In this document: piece by piece, positions 11,880 through 23,056 of the stretch
How the letters are laid out: each line of letters opens with the position of its first letter
Position numbering within the stretch: the first letter of the stretch is position 1
Origin: Tieghemiomyces parasiticus
Lineage: Eukaryota > Kickxellomycota > Dimargaritomycetes > Dimargaritales > Dimargaritaceae
Direction: 5' to 3'
Assembly (NCBI GenBank): GCA_027575765.1
Contig: JANBPT010000258.1
Location: 1 to 50,032, forward strand
DNA length: 50,032 bases
Notes under the pieces: model-generated
Seen by the model: the letters and a program-made list of their open reading frames with translations, nothing else
The model's database searches: none
Told to the model about the DNA's origin: nothing
Made by a program: the position numbers and the translations under genes

Positions 11880-12307
11880 GTGTGTCGTGCTGTATGAAAT
11901 AGCTCTTTTTTATCGATGCAGTCTACTGCATTTGTCCCACTTTTATATATATATATCTATATCCAGTGAATCCCACCTCTCTCGTCTGTAGCCTACGCTA
12001 GCCTGTGCCAATTTTGATTCCGTAATTATTATTTACCCATCCTCTTTTTAACCCTCTATTCGACTTCTCGGCCACGAGCCACATCCATTTCCTATCGCTA
12101 CGTCCGACTTCATTTATAGATATAAAATCGGGCACCGCCCATCAAACTATATGAATATAAGCTGCCGGCATGTGACACCAAACGATATCGAAAGACTGCC
12201 TAGTAGGGGGGCTCCAATTCCAAGTCAGTGAGAGCCGGCCCGCCCTAGAGCTTAAAAAATTAAAACAATAAAAATAGGCCACCCGACAGGTCCACTTTTC
12301 CCTCAGC
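11880..12307. other. Convergent intergenic region between MAPEG 1 and ALDH
   Basis: A 428-bp AT-rich spacer between two convergent genes; it contains a TA microsatellite (11944-11958) and probably both 3' UTRs. No gene was seen. Confidence 0.6.
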
Positions 12308-13930
12308 CTATTCAAACTTAATACCCTGGGCCAGCGGGAGCTGACCGCTGTAGTTGATGGTACAGGTCTGGCGACGCATGTACTGCTTCCAGCTATCGGA
12401 TCCAGATTCGCGACCGCCACCGGTTTCCTTCTCGCCGCCAAAGGCGCCGCCAATCTCGGCCCCGTTGGTGGGGATATTCACATTGACGATCCCACAGTCG
12501 GAACCAGCAGGTCCGGTCCAGCGGAAAATCTTGGCCGGGTCGGTGGTGAAGAGACTGCTGCTTAGGCCCTGGCCCACGCGGTTATTGAAGGCGATGGCCT
12601 CGTCGAGGGTTTGGTATGGAATGGTATGGAGGATGGGTACGAAGATCTCGTTCTGGACCACAGGAGTATCGGCCTGAACGCTGGTGATGGTGGGCATCAC
12701 AAAGTTACCGGGCTGGTCGGTGAGCACCTCACCGCCATACAGGATTTCGCCGCCCTGGGCCTTCACGGCTTCTACGCCACGGCGGTACTGCTCGACGGCC
12801 TGGCGGGTGTGCAGCGGGCCGCAGAGGTTGCCTTCCACCAACGGATTGCCCACCCGGACCTGCCCATAGGCCTTGGTAAGCTGGGCTAGGAAGGGTTCGC
12901 GGATGGACTCGTGGAGGAAGAGGCGCCGAGTGGTGGTGCAGCGCTGGCCGGCAGTGCCCACGGCGGCGAATAGGGTGGACCGTACAGCCAGGTCCAGGTC
13001 GGCGTCTTCGGCTACGATGATGGCGTTATTGCCGCCGAGTTCGAGAAGTGAGCGGCCGAACCGCTGCTGCACCGTAAGAGCGACTTCACGGCCTACCTGG
13101 GTGCTACCAGTGAATGAAAGGAGGTCGACCCGGGGATCAGCGGCCATGGTCTGGCCAATCTCGGTTCCGCCGGCCACTAGGGAGCAAAGGGCGCCGGGCA
13201 AGCCGTTGTTTTCCAGGACCTCGGCCAGGATGCGGGTCACGGCTACCGAGCACAGACTGGTGGTCGGTGCGCCCTTCCACACCACGGGGTTACCACACAC
13301 CAGACTGATGGCGCTGTTCCAGCCGTACACGGCAACGGGGAAATTGAAGGCCGAGATGACGCCCACGGTGCCTAGCGGGTTCCACATTTCCATCATGATG
13401 TGACCGGGCCGTTCAGACGGGACCACAGCGCCGTTCAGCATGCGGCTGAGCCCCACGGCGTAGTCGGCAATGTCGATGTACTCCTGGACCTCGCCGATGC
13501 CCTCGGGAATGATCTTGCCCATTTCCAGGGATACCAGCTCGCCCAGGGGGCGCAGTTTCTGGTGCAGGGCCTCACGCATCTGACGGACCAGCTCGCCGCG
13601 CTTCGGGGCGGGCATGTCGCGGAGGATGGGTTTGGCGCGGGTCACCTGGTCCATCACCCTGTGGTAGTCGGCCGGGGTGGCGGTCCGTACCGTGCCAATG
13701 ACCTCGTGGGTCGACGGGTCGATGGACTCGATGGTGGGGCCGCTGCCGTACCACTCGCCGTCGTAGACGCCGGGGTTGCTGTCTCGGCGGAGTCCCAACT
13801 CGCGCAGGATGCGGCCAGCATCCACCCCTGCGGTGGCTGCCGGACGGGTTGTGGCGAGGAGGCGGCGGTGCGGGGAGCGGATAAAGCTCGGGTGGACGGC
13901 GCGGAGCCGTAGCAGTCCGGCGTTCAGCAT
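12308..13930 (-). CDS. ALDH7A1: Aldehyde dehydrogenase, ALDH7A1/antiquitin type, mitochondrial
   Basis: A 540-aa single-exon enzyme, close to the ~539 aa of animal antiquitin with its presequence. The first ~35 residues are Arg/Ser/Ala-rich without acidic residues, typical of a mitochondrial targeting peptide. The catalytic pair is visible: Glu297 in LLELGGNN and Cys331 in GQRCTTTRR, 34 residues apart as in all ALDHs. The NAD-fold elements [19 protein letters not shown] and FTGSTQVG are present, as is the C-terminal [31 protein letters not shown], typical of family 7. The reaction would be NAD-dependent oxidation of alpha-aminoadipic semialdehyde in lysine breakdown, and detoxification of other aldehydes. 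The start is the ATG at 13930; the frame stays open upstream, but that part is low-complexity Pro/Ser promoter sequence. It lies between two MAPEG genes, which also handle electrophiles; whether that is functional is unknown. Confidence 0.93.
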   Translation of the reverse strand: MLNAGLLRLRAVHPSFIRSPHRRLLATTRPAATAGVDAGRILRELGLRRDSNPGVYDGEWYGSGPTIESIDPSTHEVIGTVRTATPADYHRVMDQVTRAKPILRDMPAPKRGELVRQMREALHQKLRPLGELVSLEMGKIIPEGIGEVQEYIDIADYAVGLSRMLNGAVVPSERPGHIMMEMWNPLGTVGVISAFNFPVAVYGWNSAISLVCGNPVVWKGAPTTSLCSVAVTRILAEVLENNGLPGALCSLVAGGTEIGQTMAADPRVDLLSFTGSTQVGREVALTVQQRFGRSLLELGGNNAIIVAEDADLDLAVRSTLFAAVGTAGQRCTTTRRLFLHESIREPFLAQLTKAYGQVRVGNPLVEGNLCGPLHTRQAVEQYRRGVEAVKAQGGEILYGGEVLTDQPGNFVMPTITSVQADTPVVQNEIFVPILHTIPYQTLDEAIAFNNRVGQGLSSSLFTTDPAKIFRWTGPAGSDCGIVNVNIPTNGAEIGGAFGGEKETGGGRESGSDSWKQYMRRQTCTINYSGQLPLAQGIKFE

Positions 13931-16101
13931 CGTTGGGTGGTCGCGAGGGATGCGGTAGAAAGGGCTTTGGAAGGAGGATGGGTGAAAGGCGCCGGTCGGG
14001 CTGGGGGGGTAAGGTGGATGAGGAAGGAGGAGAGTGGCGTTGGAAGGTTGCGTCGAGCGGATGGGAGGAGGGGTTGGGTTTGGGGAGTGGTGAGGATAAA
14101 GAGGGTGGGGCAGAGGTCGCAGGAACGAAACGACGGTCCGTCCCGGCCGAGCGGTCGACGGTATGCAGGACCCGCTGGATAGTAAGGGTCTCGACAGTCG
14201 AGGAGGGGGAGGCGGTGGCAGTCGAGCAGTGTGGCCACTAAGGGGCGGCGGTTGGGACTGCGAAAAACCCGGCGGTGCTTCGTGGGAAGGCCGCTGGGAC
14301 AGGCGATAGGATGGACAAGGAAGCCCGCGAGGCGATTTGCCTCGCAGTCGGAATTCTCCCGCAACATTGGCCGGCCAGTATGCGACGTCGACTGGAATTG
14401 ACTGAGTGCTGCGGGCCCCCGCTGTCCGAGGCGAGCCTGGCTCAGTGGGCGCTGAATGGCGGCGATGCAGGCCACACTGTCCCGTCTCCAGGCTGGGCCA
14501 GGGCCCTTCTCCTGTGATCCCGCATGTCCCATACCAAGCCGTGATGGCTAAGCATGCGGCCTTGGGAATGGTGTGAAGGCTCGGAGTGCTATTTAAAAAC
14601 TGGGGTGATGGATGGCACCTATCATGTGGGAGGAAGATCTGATGCTGTAGCCGCCGTTGGGGGGGGGGGGGGTTCCGTCGGCTCACCAAGCCAGGCGGTC
14701 AACGGCTACTGGCCGTACCCCAGCGCCAACCATCCCCCGCCTCGAGTAAGCACGCCGTCGGGCCGGACCACGTGATGTGCCGGACTGCGTGTGCATCCTT
14801 CGCTTGAGGCCGAGGGGAATTGATGCTTCAGGCGGTAACCTGAGAGGCTCGTCGCTGTCTCGGCTGGATGGCCCAGCAGTACGTGCTGAAGCCATTAGGC
14901 CCTACGCGGAGAGTTATCCGGGGGCGCGGTGTAAAAGTAGGAACGGGGGGTTGTCTCACCCTTATCCTCCGTTGCAAAAATACTACGTGTACCGTGCAAG
15001 TCCCTCCCGCATGACGTCGTCCGGTGGCCCCATGAGAGATTACCGAGGCAACTGAGGTTCGACAGTGGTGTAATGTGGAAAACTGTGCTCCACCCCAAAA
15101 AGTATAGCCAGATTTGTGGGACGCGCGTGCCAGGTCGGGAGCGTTAGATTAAGTTCATCTTTCTCGACCGCGGGCCGGACCGAGTTTGTAATGTCGAAAG
15201 GGAAACGGCCGACGAGTAAAGATGTGGCGGCGCTTCCTTCCCCGTTGACGACTTATCATTATAATTGCCATATCGGGGCGATCTAACGTCACCTCTCACT
15301 CTACACTCCTAGCTTATTCCTCCCTGCGCGATCACCGTTGACGTCGATGCGGTTAAAATACCGTACGAGGACACCAAAATTTGGGTCGACAGCAGCGCGT
15401 CCCGCATCCCATATTCACCAACCACGAACGCATTGATCCGGTAGAGAACGATCTACCGCACGTCCTACTCGTCATCCTACGACTGACGGCCCAGTCCAAG
15501 TCCACAGCGGTTGAAAATAGGTATCATTTAGAGTTCTCGATCGGGTCTGGCCCTGAAGGCCTTTGAATATGTGCCTGGGTGACGTGAAGGGGGGGTCTTG
15601 CGTGATGCGGTGCGGTCATGCGAGGGGCCATTACAGACGCGACAACGGCTTGTGTGGATGGCATTAAGGATGTCCTCTCTACGACATAGGTGCGATCGGT
15701 TGGAACCAGGGGGGTGCCGTAACCGGATTGGTCGGCCGGGTCGATTTGTTCGCGGGGTTAAGTTTTGTTGCTGCCTGGTGAACCCCGCCCATCGGCCACG
15801 GCCTCACACACTCATCACTGTTTCCTCCCGGCGACTCGTCAGAGCCTATAGTTTATCGCGCCGGACCCAGCGTTCAGACAGGCAACCTGCCCATCGTAGC
15901 TATGGGGGGGGCATGGCGGCCGTGGCACGAAGCCTCTCCCCCATCCGCCCAACCCGTAAGCCTACCCGGCTCTCTGCAGCTAACGACTTTAGGCTCGAGC
16001 AGCAACCGGACCTGTGTCACCCTCTGTATACCCCTCCCCGGTCGGCTCGGATCGAGTGAGATGGGGACGACGGCGCCCCCTCCTCCCACCCTTTCGATCG
16101 C
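13931..16101. other. Intergenic region between ALDH and MAPEG gene 2
   Basis: About 2.2 kb containing the ALDH promoter on the minus strand (a TTTAAATAG element near 14592, far from the start) and the approach to MAPEG 2. A G12 run lies at ~14660. TGACGTC motifs occur at ~15012 and ~15339. The ORFs here are short, in several overlapping frames, and unconvincing. Confidence 0.5.
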
Positions 16102-16109
16102 TATAAAAA
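16102..16109 (+). promoter_or_regulatory. TATA box of MAPEG gene 2
   Basis: TATAAAAA lies 243 bp upstream of the ATG at 16345. The leader is pyrimidine-rich with a CTTCAG tract like that of MAPEG 1, so promoter and leader seem to have been copied with the gene. Confidence 0.6.
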
Positions 16110-16344
16110 CTCCGGCCCGGGCCCCTGCCTTCCTAATCCTACATCAGCTACCCATCCTCTGCCTTCCTATCTTCAGGTGTACCAATTTGTGCCTTCCTGC
16201 CGCACCCTCGTCAACTGCATAGCTTTCGTTACTTCCGGCTCACCGTGATCCTCTTTATCACGCCGACGTTCCTACTGACCTTCCTCCCCACCACCATCAC
16301 CACACCCTCTCTTCCCCCAGACCTCCCTCCCTCGCCCCGTCGCC

Positions 16345-16764
16345 ATGTTCGCTACCGAATCCGAGAAGATTCAGTTTGGCTGTGTCTTCGCCGCCTTCCT
16401 GCTGTGGGTGATCACCTTGTTCCCCCTCTACCACTCGCGCTCGCGCTCGGACGGCAACTACAACCACAACACCCCGCGCGCAACCACCGCCGGCGTGGTG
16501 GCCGACCGTGATCACCGTGCCGTCGGGACCCACCTCAACCAGTTTGAGGCCTTCACCCTGTTCACCCTGGCCGTTTACTTTAACCGCTTCGGGGCCGGCA
16601 GCCACCGCGGCGCCAACATTCTGTGTATCATCTTCGTGGCAGCCCGCGCCTTCTACATCATCGCCTATCTGTGGGGCAAGGGTGCCGTTCGCACCTTCTT
16701 CTGGACGATTGGGTTCCTAGCCACCTTCGTGCTGTTTATTCTGCCCTTCGCCACCAACTATTAA
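16345..16764 (+). CDS. MAPEG-family membrane protein 2
   Basis: A 139-aa paralogue of the protein at 11469, in the same orientation. It shares the start pattern (MF.(S/T)E..KIQFGC), the four-helix layout, the glutathione-site-like element (GTHLNQFEAFTLFTLAVYFNR) and the C-terminal hydrophobic LPF. Compared with copy 1 it is far more GC-rich at third codon positions (GCC, CTG and AAC dominate), which suggests higher expression or an older place in the conserved block. It is expected to be an integral membrane enzyme acting on lipophilic electrophiles or peroxides with glutathione. The ATG at 16345 has good context (CGCCATG) and aligns with the paralogue. The precise subfamily (MGST1, MGST3 or fungal-specific) cannot be fixed by eye. 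Confidence 0.87.
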   Translation: MFATESEKIQFGCVFAAFLLWVITLFPLYHSRSRSDGNYNHNTPRATTAGVVADRDHRAVGTHLNQFEAFTLFTLAVYFNRFGAGSHRGANILCIIFVAARAFYIIAYLWGKGAVRTFFWTIGFLATFVLFILPFATNY

Positions 16765-18216
16765 ATGCATCCTGGCCGAACTGTGTATACGTCCGCCCCT
16801 GTTCTCCCGAGCTGTCGAGACCCTGTGCAATGCCACCCTCAGTCTGTTTTAGCCCCCCCCCCCAGTCCCACGCTAGCCACCTTTCACTTTCAGGCGTGGA
16901 GGAGTATCGCCCGCCGTACCACCTTTCCTGGTTTCTCTACCACCACTTCGTTCTGTAATTAAACTGTGATTGTATATCTGCCAGGATAATGTGCGCAGAG
17001 CTTTGAGGCGCAGAGTAATGCGATATACGGATAGGACCACTCAGCGCAAACTGAACGGACGAAGCCCCCCTTCCCCTCGACCGGCCCAAGGTGGGGGCGC
17101 TCTTTTTGGGGGTATTTGGAGCAGAAGAGACGCTGCACATACTTGGGGGTTGTATTGCGGTAGCTTACATTATTGGGTGAGTGGTGTGCTGTTTGGTCAG
17201 CTTGGCGTAGCTCTGGTCGACGACGGATGCTCGAAAGTGAGACCGGGGCGACGAGGACCCCTCCTCGTGGCTGGCAAGGCTATGGCAGACCAAAAAGCCC
17301 CAGCCCGGCAGAAAAGGTGCCATTTCCACCGAGAAGATGCCTGGCAGCCACTGTGAGCTCCAGGGCCAGCGACGCAGCGCCTGGGCCACAGAGACTGGGG
17401 CCGCATGTAGACGCCCTCCCAACCGCTCAGAAGCCGATCTGGCCCCGCCACGTGCTGCGGAAGGCACCCAGATTGCCCTACGTCTCTCCTCTTCCTCTCC
17501 ACAGCCCGTATCGTGCGACCTTGGCCTGGGTGGGAGCAGGGTTCCCGCCCACGGGGGGATTCCTTGACTGCCGCAGCAGCCCCTCTCTCCCGCTGGCACT
17601 TGTCTGCCCTGCTGCTATTCTATCCCGGTCCTCCCAATATGCCCCTTGGCTGGAAACCCTGTATCCAGGCTAGGGCCAGGCTTAGTCACGCACTGGACTG
17701 GCTCCCTCCACAACGGCATGGGCTATCAACGCCATTTTAATATATGTGCGGATTGTGCCTCGACGTCACCGTGGGGTCTGCTTACTGAGCCGCGATGGAA
17801 TCTTTAAACAGACAGCCGCGCGAGGCGGGGATGCTGCGGCACCACCTATCCCCACGGGCTGCGCCCTGGTGGCAATGTCAGCAAGCGGCTCCAGAGACGG
17901 GAGGGGAGGGACGGGTTGCACTGGGCCTGTCATGGGCGGCTTTTTTTAGGGAGGCCAGTGCAGGTTCGAAGGAGAGGCCTTATGCTGAAAGGGACAGCGG
18001 CGCCTGGCTCCGCACGCTGGGGCTGGGGGCTTTACGAAGCCAGTCCGGGTCCGGGCTTGCTACCATCTGCCCTGGCCCTGCCGCTGACGACTGCACAGCT
18101 CCAACCTCCCCACCGCGGTGATGGCAGGTGTCATATCTGGGCCCGCGTGTTGCCGGCCGGGCGACACCTGCCGCACAGCTCCTCCGGTACGGCACTCCAG
18201 TTTCCAACCGACCACT
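16765..18216. other. Intergenic region upstream of HEL2
   Basis: No gene is supported. GC-rich sequence gives many overlapping short ORFs in all frames. A C10 run is at ~16854 and a GACGTCA motif at ~17761. Confidence 0.5.
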
Positions 18217-18225
18217 ATTAAATAG
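18217..18225 (+). promoter_or_regulatory. TATA-like element of HEL2
   Basis: TATTAAATA lies 213 bp upstream of the ATG at 18430. Confidence 0.4.
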
Positions 18226-18429
18226 GCCATCTCCCTACGCTCCACCGCCCATGTCGTCACTTCCATCGCCCGCATTCATCTTTATCACCCTGCCCATTTC
18301 CGAGTTCGCAGTTGACCACTTCCCATCGGCCGCACTTCCGCCATCTCCCCATCCCCCCCTCAGATTCCTTACGCATTTTATCCCCGATCGTGTTGCCGCC
18401 CCCTTTCCATTTGTCCTTCTTTATCCACC

Positions 18430-20910
18430 ATGGCCTCTAATTCCCCCCGAGATGCCAATCCTGCCACCACTGGCCCTGATGCCACGAACGGCCACGGCCC
18501 CTCAGGCCCGACCGGCCGGGGGGGTCGGCGCGGTGGCCGATCCGGGGCACCCCGACGCGATCGGCCGGCATCACACAGTGCCGATCCGCCCGAGGGTGCG
18601 CCCAAGGAAGGTGGCACGGGAAAGCCGCGCCGTAACCGACCACGCCGCACGCGGGGCCACGGCCCTGCTGCTCATGGTGACGGGGCTCCGACCGAGCCGG
18701 TCGAGGAGGGCGATCTGTGCTTCATTTGCGCCAGCCCCATCAAGTACGCTGCCCTCGGCCCCTGCGATCACGACACGTGCACGACCTGTGCCCTACGGCT
18801 CCGGGCCAACTACAAAACGAACCAGTGCCCGTACTGTAAAACCGAGCTGGGCGAGGTCATCTTTGTCGAGCCCAAGGGCCGATCCTACACCGATTACCAG
18901 CCCAAAGACTTTCCCGCCGCGGATCAAGAGTTGGGAATCCACTACGAGACCACCGCCATCCGGGACCAGTGCGCGGAACTGCTTAGCTTGCGCTGCCAGT
19001 GGCGCGGGTGCCCCCACGTCGCCGGGAACGGCAAGTGGAACGACCTCAAAAAGCACGTCACTGAAGTCCACCACATGTACCTCTGCGACTTGTGCGTCAG
19101 CCACCGGAAGGCCTTCGCGCATGAACTCCGTCTGTTCACCAAGTCTCAGCTGGTGGGTCACATCCGCAAGGGGGACAAGTTCGGCTTCGAGGGCCACCCG
19201 AGCTGTAGCTTTTGCCAGACGGCCTTCTACGACCGGGACCAGCTTTACGAACACTGTCGTGACCGGCACGAGCAGTGTCACATTTGTCGGGCGAACGGGA
19301 CGGGTATCCACCAGTACTACCGCAACTACAATGAGCTCGAGAAACACTTTCGTGCGGACCATTACGTCTGTTCGAAGCCCGACTGCCTTGCTAAGAAGTT
19401 CGTCGTGTTCGACTCCGACATTGACCTTAAGGCCCATATGCTGGAGGAGCACCAGGTGCCGGGTGCCTCGGCCAAACGGTCGGCCCATCGCGAGGCCCGT
19501 CAAATCCCCGTGGATATCCACTATCGCGGCGGCGATGAGGGCGCCGGCTCCCGATCTAATTCCCAAGCGTCGACGGCCACCGGACTGGACCAAAATCGTC
19601 GCGGGCGTGGCAACGCCGCCCCGTCCACCGCGGCCCAGGGCTCCACGGCATTTCCCAGTCTGACCGAAGCCCGCAATCGCGACGACAGCCGGTCCAGCGC
19701 CGCTGCTCCAGCGCGCCGCGCCCCTGCCGGTTTTGGCCAGCTCACGGTGGAAGAACCCGAGGAGCCACCGACCGGTCAGAGTGGGAAGGCCAAAAGCAAG
19801 GGCAAGGCCGCCCGTGCGACGGCAGCGGCTGCTTCAGCGGCGGCCGTGGCATCGGATAGTGAAGGTCCCACCCCATCCAACGCGGGTTACAATCGGGCCG
19901 CCACGAGCAATCTGCCCCCCTCGGCCTCGGCCGTCGTCCAGGGCGGATTTGCCAATAGTTCGAGTCCCATAAACGACTGGCCCACGCTTGCCGCGCCCTC
20001 GACCGGCGCGTCCTCGTTACCGTCGTCTTCATCGGTCTGGGGGGCTGGAACCCCTGCGGCAATCCACCACCAGTCCCGGCCCATCTTGTCGGCCTGGGGC
20101 GTGCCCATCCCTGTGGCCGCCCAGCGTACCGGCTCGCGCGGACGTAAGGGCAAGACTCCGGCCTCTGATCCTTCAATCGATACTACCGACCCCGCCCTCG
20201 TCCGCCAGCACACCGAAGTGATTGACCAGATCCGCAACATTTTCCGGGACGACGAATCGAAGCTTGCCAAATTCCGGCGCCTCACGTCGGAGATGCGACG
20301 CAACGACATAAGTGAGGACACCTATGTCGAATCTCTGTGGGCGTTTATCAAGACGGAGGGCCATGATAATGGCAGCGATACGATCAGCAGTCAATTCAAC
20401 CACATTGTGCGCAGCGTCGCCAAGCTGATTGAGGACCCCGAAAAGCAGGCTAATCTTAAACAGGCCTTAAAGGACCACGGGTTGCTGCAGCGTGCATTCC
20501 CCTCCTTGGCTGCGCCGGTGCTCAAGCTGGATAACACAGCCACCAGCACTTCCTCTGGTTCTGATTTGACGGGTGCCAACAACGGCAACCACCGGATCTT
20601 AGTTATCAAGTCCGGTGCGGGAGGTAACGGCGGCAGCGGGCCGAGATTAATGGGCGGTACGTTCCGTCCACCCACCGCGACCGGGTCAGGGGCCAATAAC
20701 GGCTCCAACCGGGGCAAGAGGCCCGTTCTGCGGACCTTCATGTCTACCGCGTCCCGTAGCGCCGCCGCCTCCAGTTCGTCTTCCTTGGCAGCCAATGTGG
20801 CTCCCCTGCGGTCATGGAACACTTCATCGTTACCATCGTCTGGTCCTACTGGTGGCAGTAGTGGCTCTTCGCAGTCTAGGGCCAGTCTCCATGATTACCC
20901 TCAGCTGTAA
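18430..20910 (+). CDS. HEL2: E3 ubiquitin ligase Hel2/ZNF598, ribosome quality control
   Basis: An 826-aa single-exon protein. It has a low-complexity Gly/Arg/Pro N-terminus (1-92), then a RING finger at 97-136 (CFIC, CDHDTC, CTTC, CPYC), then a tandem array of C2H2-type fingers at ~180-341 (CQWRGCPH, CDLC, CSFC, CHIC, CSKPDC, each followed by an H-x3-5-H partner such as HVTEVH, HCRDRH, HFRADH, HMLEEH). This RING-plus-five-finger order is diagnostic of Hel2/ZNF598. A conserved helical region follows at ~587-690 (IRNIFRDDESKLAKFRRL), then a Ser/Gly/Thr-rich tail. The family detects collided ribosomes and ubiquitinates small-subunit proteins such as uS10 to start ribosome-associated quality control in the cytosol. 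The start ATG has an ideal CCACCATGG context. A 511-codon ORF in another frame over this gene is a shadow produced by high GC. Confidence 0.95.
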   Translation: MASNSPRDANPATTGPDATNGHGPSGPTGRGGRRGGRSGAPRRDRPASHSADPPEGAPKEGGTGKPRRNRPRRTRGHGPAAHGDGAPTEPVEEGDLCFICASPIKYAALGPCDHDTCTTCALRLRANYKTNQCPYCKTELGEVIFVEPKGRSYTDYQPKDFPAADQELGIHYETTAIRDQCAELLSLRCQWRGCPHVAGNGKWNDLKKHVTEVHHMYLCDLCVSHRKAFAHELRLFTKSQLVGHIRKGDKFGFEGHPSCSFCQTAFYDRDQLYEHCRDRHEQCHICRANGTGIHQYYRNYNELEKHFRADHYVCSKPDCLAKKFVVFDSDIDLKAHMLEEHQVPGASAKRSAHREARQIPVDIHYRGGDEGAGSRSNSQASTATGLDQNRRGRGNAAPSTAAQGSTAFPSLTEARNRDDSRSSAAAPARRAPAGFGQLTVEEPEEPPTGQSGKAKSKGKAARATAAAASAAAVASDSEGPTPSNAGYNRAATSNLPPSASAVVQGGFANSSSPINDWPTLAAPSTGASSLPSSSSVWGAGTPAAIHHQSRPILSAWGVPIPVAAQRTGSRGRKGKTPASDPSIDTTDPALVRQHTEVIDQIRNIFRDDESKLAKFRRLTSEMRRNDISEDTYVESLWAFIKTEGHDNGSDTISSQFNHIVRSVAKLIEDPEKQANLKQALKDHGLLQRAFPSLAAPVLKLDNTATSTSSGSDLTGANNGNHRILVIKSGAGGNGGSGPRLMGGTFRPPTATGSGANNGSNRGKRPVLRTFMSTASRSAAASSSSSLAANVAPLRSWNTSSLPSSGPTGGSSGSSQSRASLHDYPQL

Positions 20911-21317
20911 CATGCTATTGTGAGGAAGCTCATCGCTGTACTACTTGCCTTCTCCACTTTTCGCCCACTTCTGCACTCACCTCCCCCCCCCTCCGCCACC
21001 ACCACCACCACCTCCACCTCCTCCTCCTTTCACCTCCACACGCTGTATTTATACGAGCCCCCGCCTTGTGCGAATGTGGCGCCTTTTCTGTCTACTGGAC
21101 CTTTTTTTAACTTTTTTTTTCATTTTGGCTCAACTTTATTATTATTTTTCTACAAGATATTATCGAGCCTAACGCCGCTAGTTAGCTCTGCGTTCTGGCT
21201 TTTATATGCGATAGCAATTAAATGATAAGCTGACCAAATCGTGACGGCGAATTCATTCGGTTCCCATTGGCAACGACCTCGGCCAACAAGGGGGAGGTGA
21301 TAGGTGGTACTGTAACC
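20911..21317. other. 3' flank of HEL2
   Basis: Pyrimidine-rich sequence with a (CCA)n/(CCT)n stretch at ~20985-21030 and long T tracts at ~21100-21160, probably the 3' UTR and terminator region of HEL2. No gene. Confidence 0.5.
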
Positions 21318-21718
21318 AAGGCGGCCCCCCAAGATGCCTTCCCTTCCAAGAAGACCGCCTCTCTTTAGGTTCGACCTTCCTGATGGAAAATGGACGCCTC
21401 CACAATCAATCAGGCGCCTTCCATTAAAACTAAGAAGGAGGCAGCCTTCAGATTTGAGAAGGAAACTTGACCTGATTTGGCGACCTCACTTTTTATAATT
21501 GAGGTCGTTAATTGCAGCGCCTAAGATACACCAAACGGTTTCGCGTCATCACCCTAACTACCCATATTTAAAGGCGGCAAACCAGCCATAACCGCCCATT
21601 TCATCAAGTGTGTAATAAATGTCTGTATTAACTTTCTAACTAGGCCTGCTCGCCTGCGACCCTCCCTCGGTCTTTACCAGTTGCCCTCTCCCTTCAGGAC
21701 ACACACCCCGTCACACTA
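21318..21718 (+). repeat. Old repeat R, left part (R1), interrupted at ~21718
   Basis: About 400 bp aligns with the reverse complement of 27743-28141. Strong blocks include GATACACCAAACGGTTTCGCG, GGCCTGCTCGCCTG, TCCCTCGGTCTTT and CACACCCCGT. The similarity ends at ~21718, just where similarity to the flank of gene A starts. Overall identity is clearly lower than for the gene A/gene B repeat, so R is older. Confidence 0.75.
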
Positions 21719-23056
21719 CCCTCTGCCTCTCCATGTAGGCTACTTCCGACTTGCAGCCACTCTGCGTACGCACGTCCTCTTTCCCATCCGTACTCCTGTG
21801 GCCACATCCACCTCCTACACAGACCTGAGCCATCGGGCATATAAGCCTAGACGATATTCCCCTCCCCCAGGGTAGAGCATCCGTCCAATCCACACTTCTC
21901 CGCCTGCACTAACTAGCTTCAATAGACCCCGACTCCCAGGTAATACATCAAACGTACTTGAAGATGAAACAAAATAAAAGCGATACTTTATTCGTAGTTC
22001 GGCTACTCCGGTGAGTCAGTGGAATGGCGTGCTAGACAGTGGTTTCCTTGACCTGATCCTCCTTATTTTTTTTCAATACGGACCGTCTGGACAATGAGGG
22101 ACTGGTTAGGGCCCAGACGGATGGGCGAGGCGGTGTAGAAGTATTCCAGGCACGGCATAGGTTCATAGTCCTCATGCGTCCGAAGTTTTTCATATTCGGG
22201 TTGTTTTAACGCCTCCATCGCATGCTGCCAGTTCCGCTCCCTCACGCAGTCCGAGATTATTGCGTGTATATTGCCACTACCGATGGGCAGAAATTGTTTG
22301 ACCCCGGGAACGCCTAGCTCCGTTCCAATGGCCCAGATATGCGCCTGGACAGGCCATGGCACGAGATTCTTATTATCCAAGGTTTTGTAAAGTTCCGACT
22401 TCGGGTTGATGGCGGTACGATCACGGAAAAAGCGTAAAGTGACGAGTGCCACAGTCAGGTCCCTTGCCCAAAACGGGGAGTCTTCTTTGTTAAAACGGGG
22501 TCCCATGAGATACTCTGGATTCGTCAGGTCGAAGAGTTTGCCCTCGTCGCTTACATACTTTGCGATAATCTCGTTCCTGCATGGCTTATCCAGGAAACGT
22601 CGCAAAAGCAAACCGAGTTCGTCGTCGTTAAGTTTAGTGCTCAGCTTGTAGATGTTTGAGTAGGGTGTCCCGATGAGGTCCTTGGGCACAACGGTTGGGG
22701 GCGGAATTGCCTGTACGCTCAATGAGGCAGTGGTGCCAGGACGCAGTTTCGCAAGCCCTTGCACGAGGGACTCCCGGCTATTATCTACTTCGTTCATAGT
22801 ACGCGGGGACAAGGTGGCATAAGTCAGGCTCAACCCCTTTTTGTTGAGGAATCTGCGGATATGTTTGCCGAAACCGGTGAGATAACCCCAGACCCTAAAG
22901 CCGGCATCGTAACGATCCTCATGTTTGTACCTAGGATGACGTTTATCCTTTTGGCTTCTTGAAGAATCCATTCGACTGCCGGGAATTGACGTTGGATCTA
23001 TTGTGATTAGTTCAGCTTCGATAAGTAGCCAGGCTTCAACGAACGGTCGGAACAGT
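21716..23056 (-). repeat. Long inverted near-identical repeat, copy 2 (partner 923-2260)
   Basis: Contains the 3' flank and the last ~329 codons of gene B. It is 3 bp longer than its partner because of one extra codon. Most protein differences (seven of ten) fall within the first ~60 codons of the shared tract, next to the diverged core, as at the fading edge of a conversion tract. Confidence 0.9.
21988..21993 (-). terminator. Poly(A) signal of gene B
   Basis: AATAAA on the minus strand, 70 bases after the stop codon, in the same near-palindrome as downstream of gene A. Confidence 0.5.

Noticed and set aside
12308..14689. Full 793-codon frame over the aldehyde dehydrogenase
   Set aside because: The upstream 250 codons are Pro/Ser/Arg low-complexity promoter sequence; the mitochondrial presequence and family alignment start at the ATG at 13930.
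18128..19663. 511-codon ORF overlapping HEL2 in another frame
   Set aside because: A shadow of the GC-rich HEL2 reading frame; Ala/Arg/Thr/Ser-biased with no domain, while the HEL2 frame has RING and zinc fingers.
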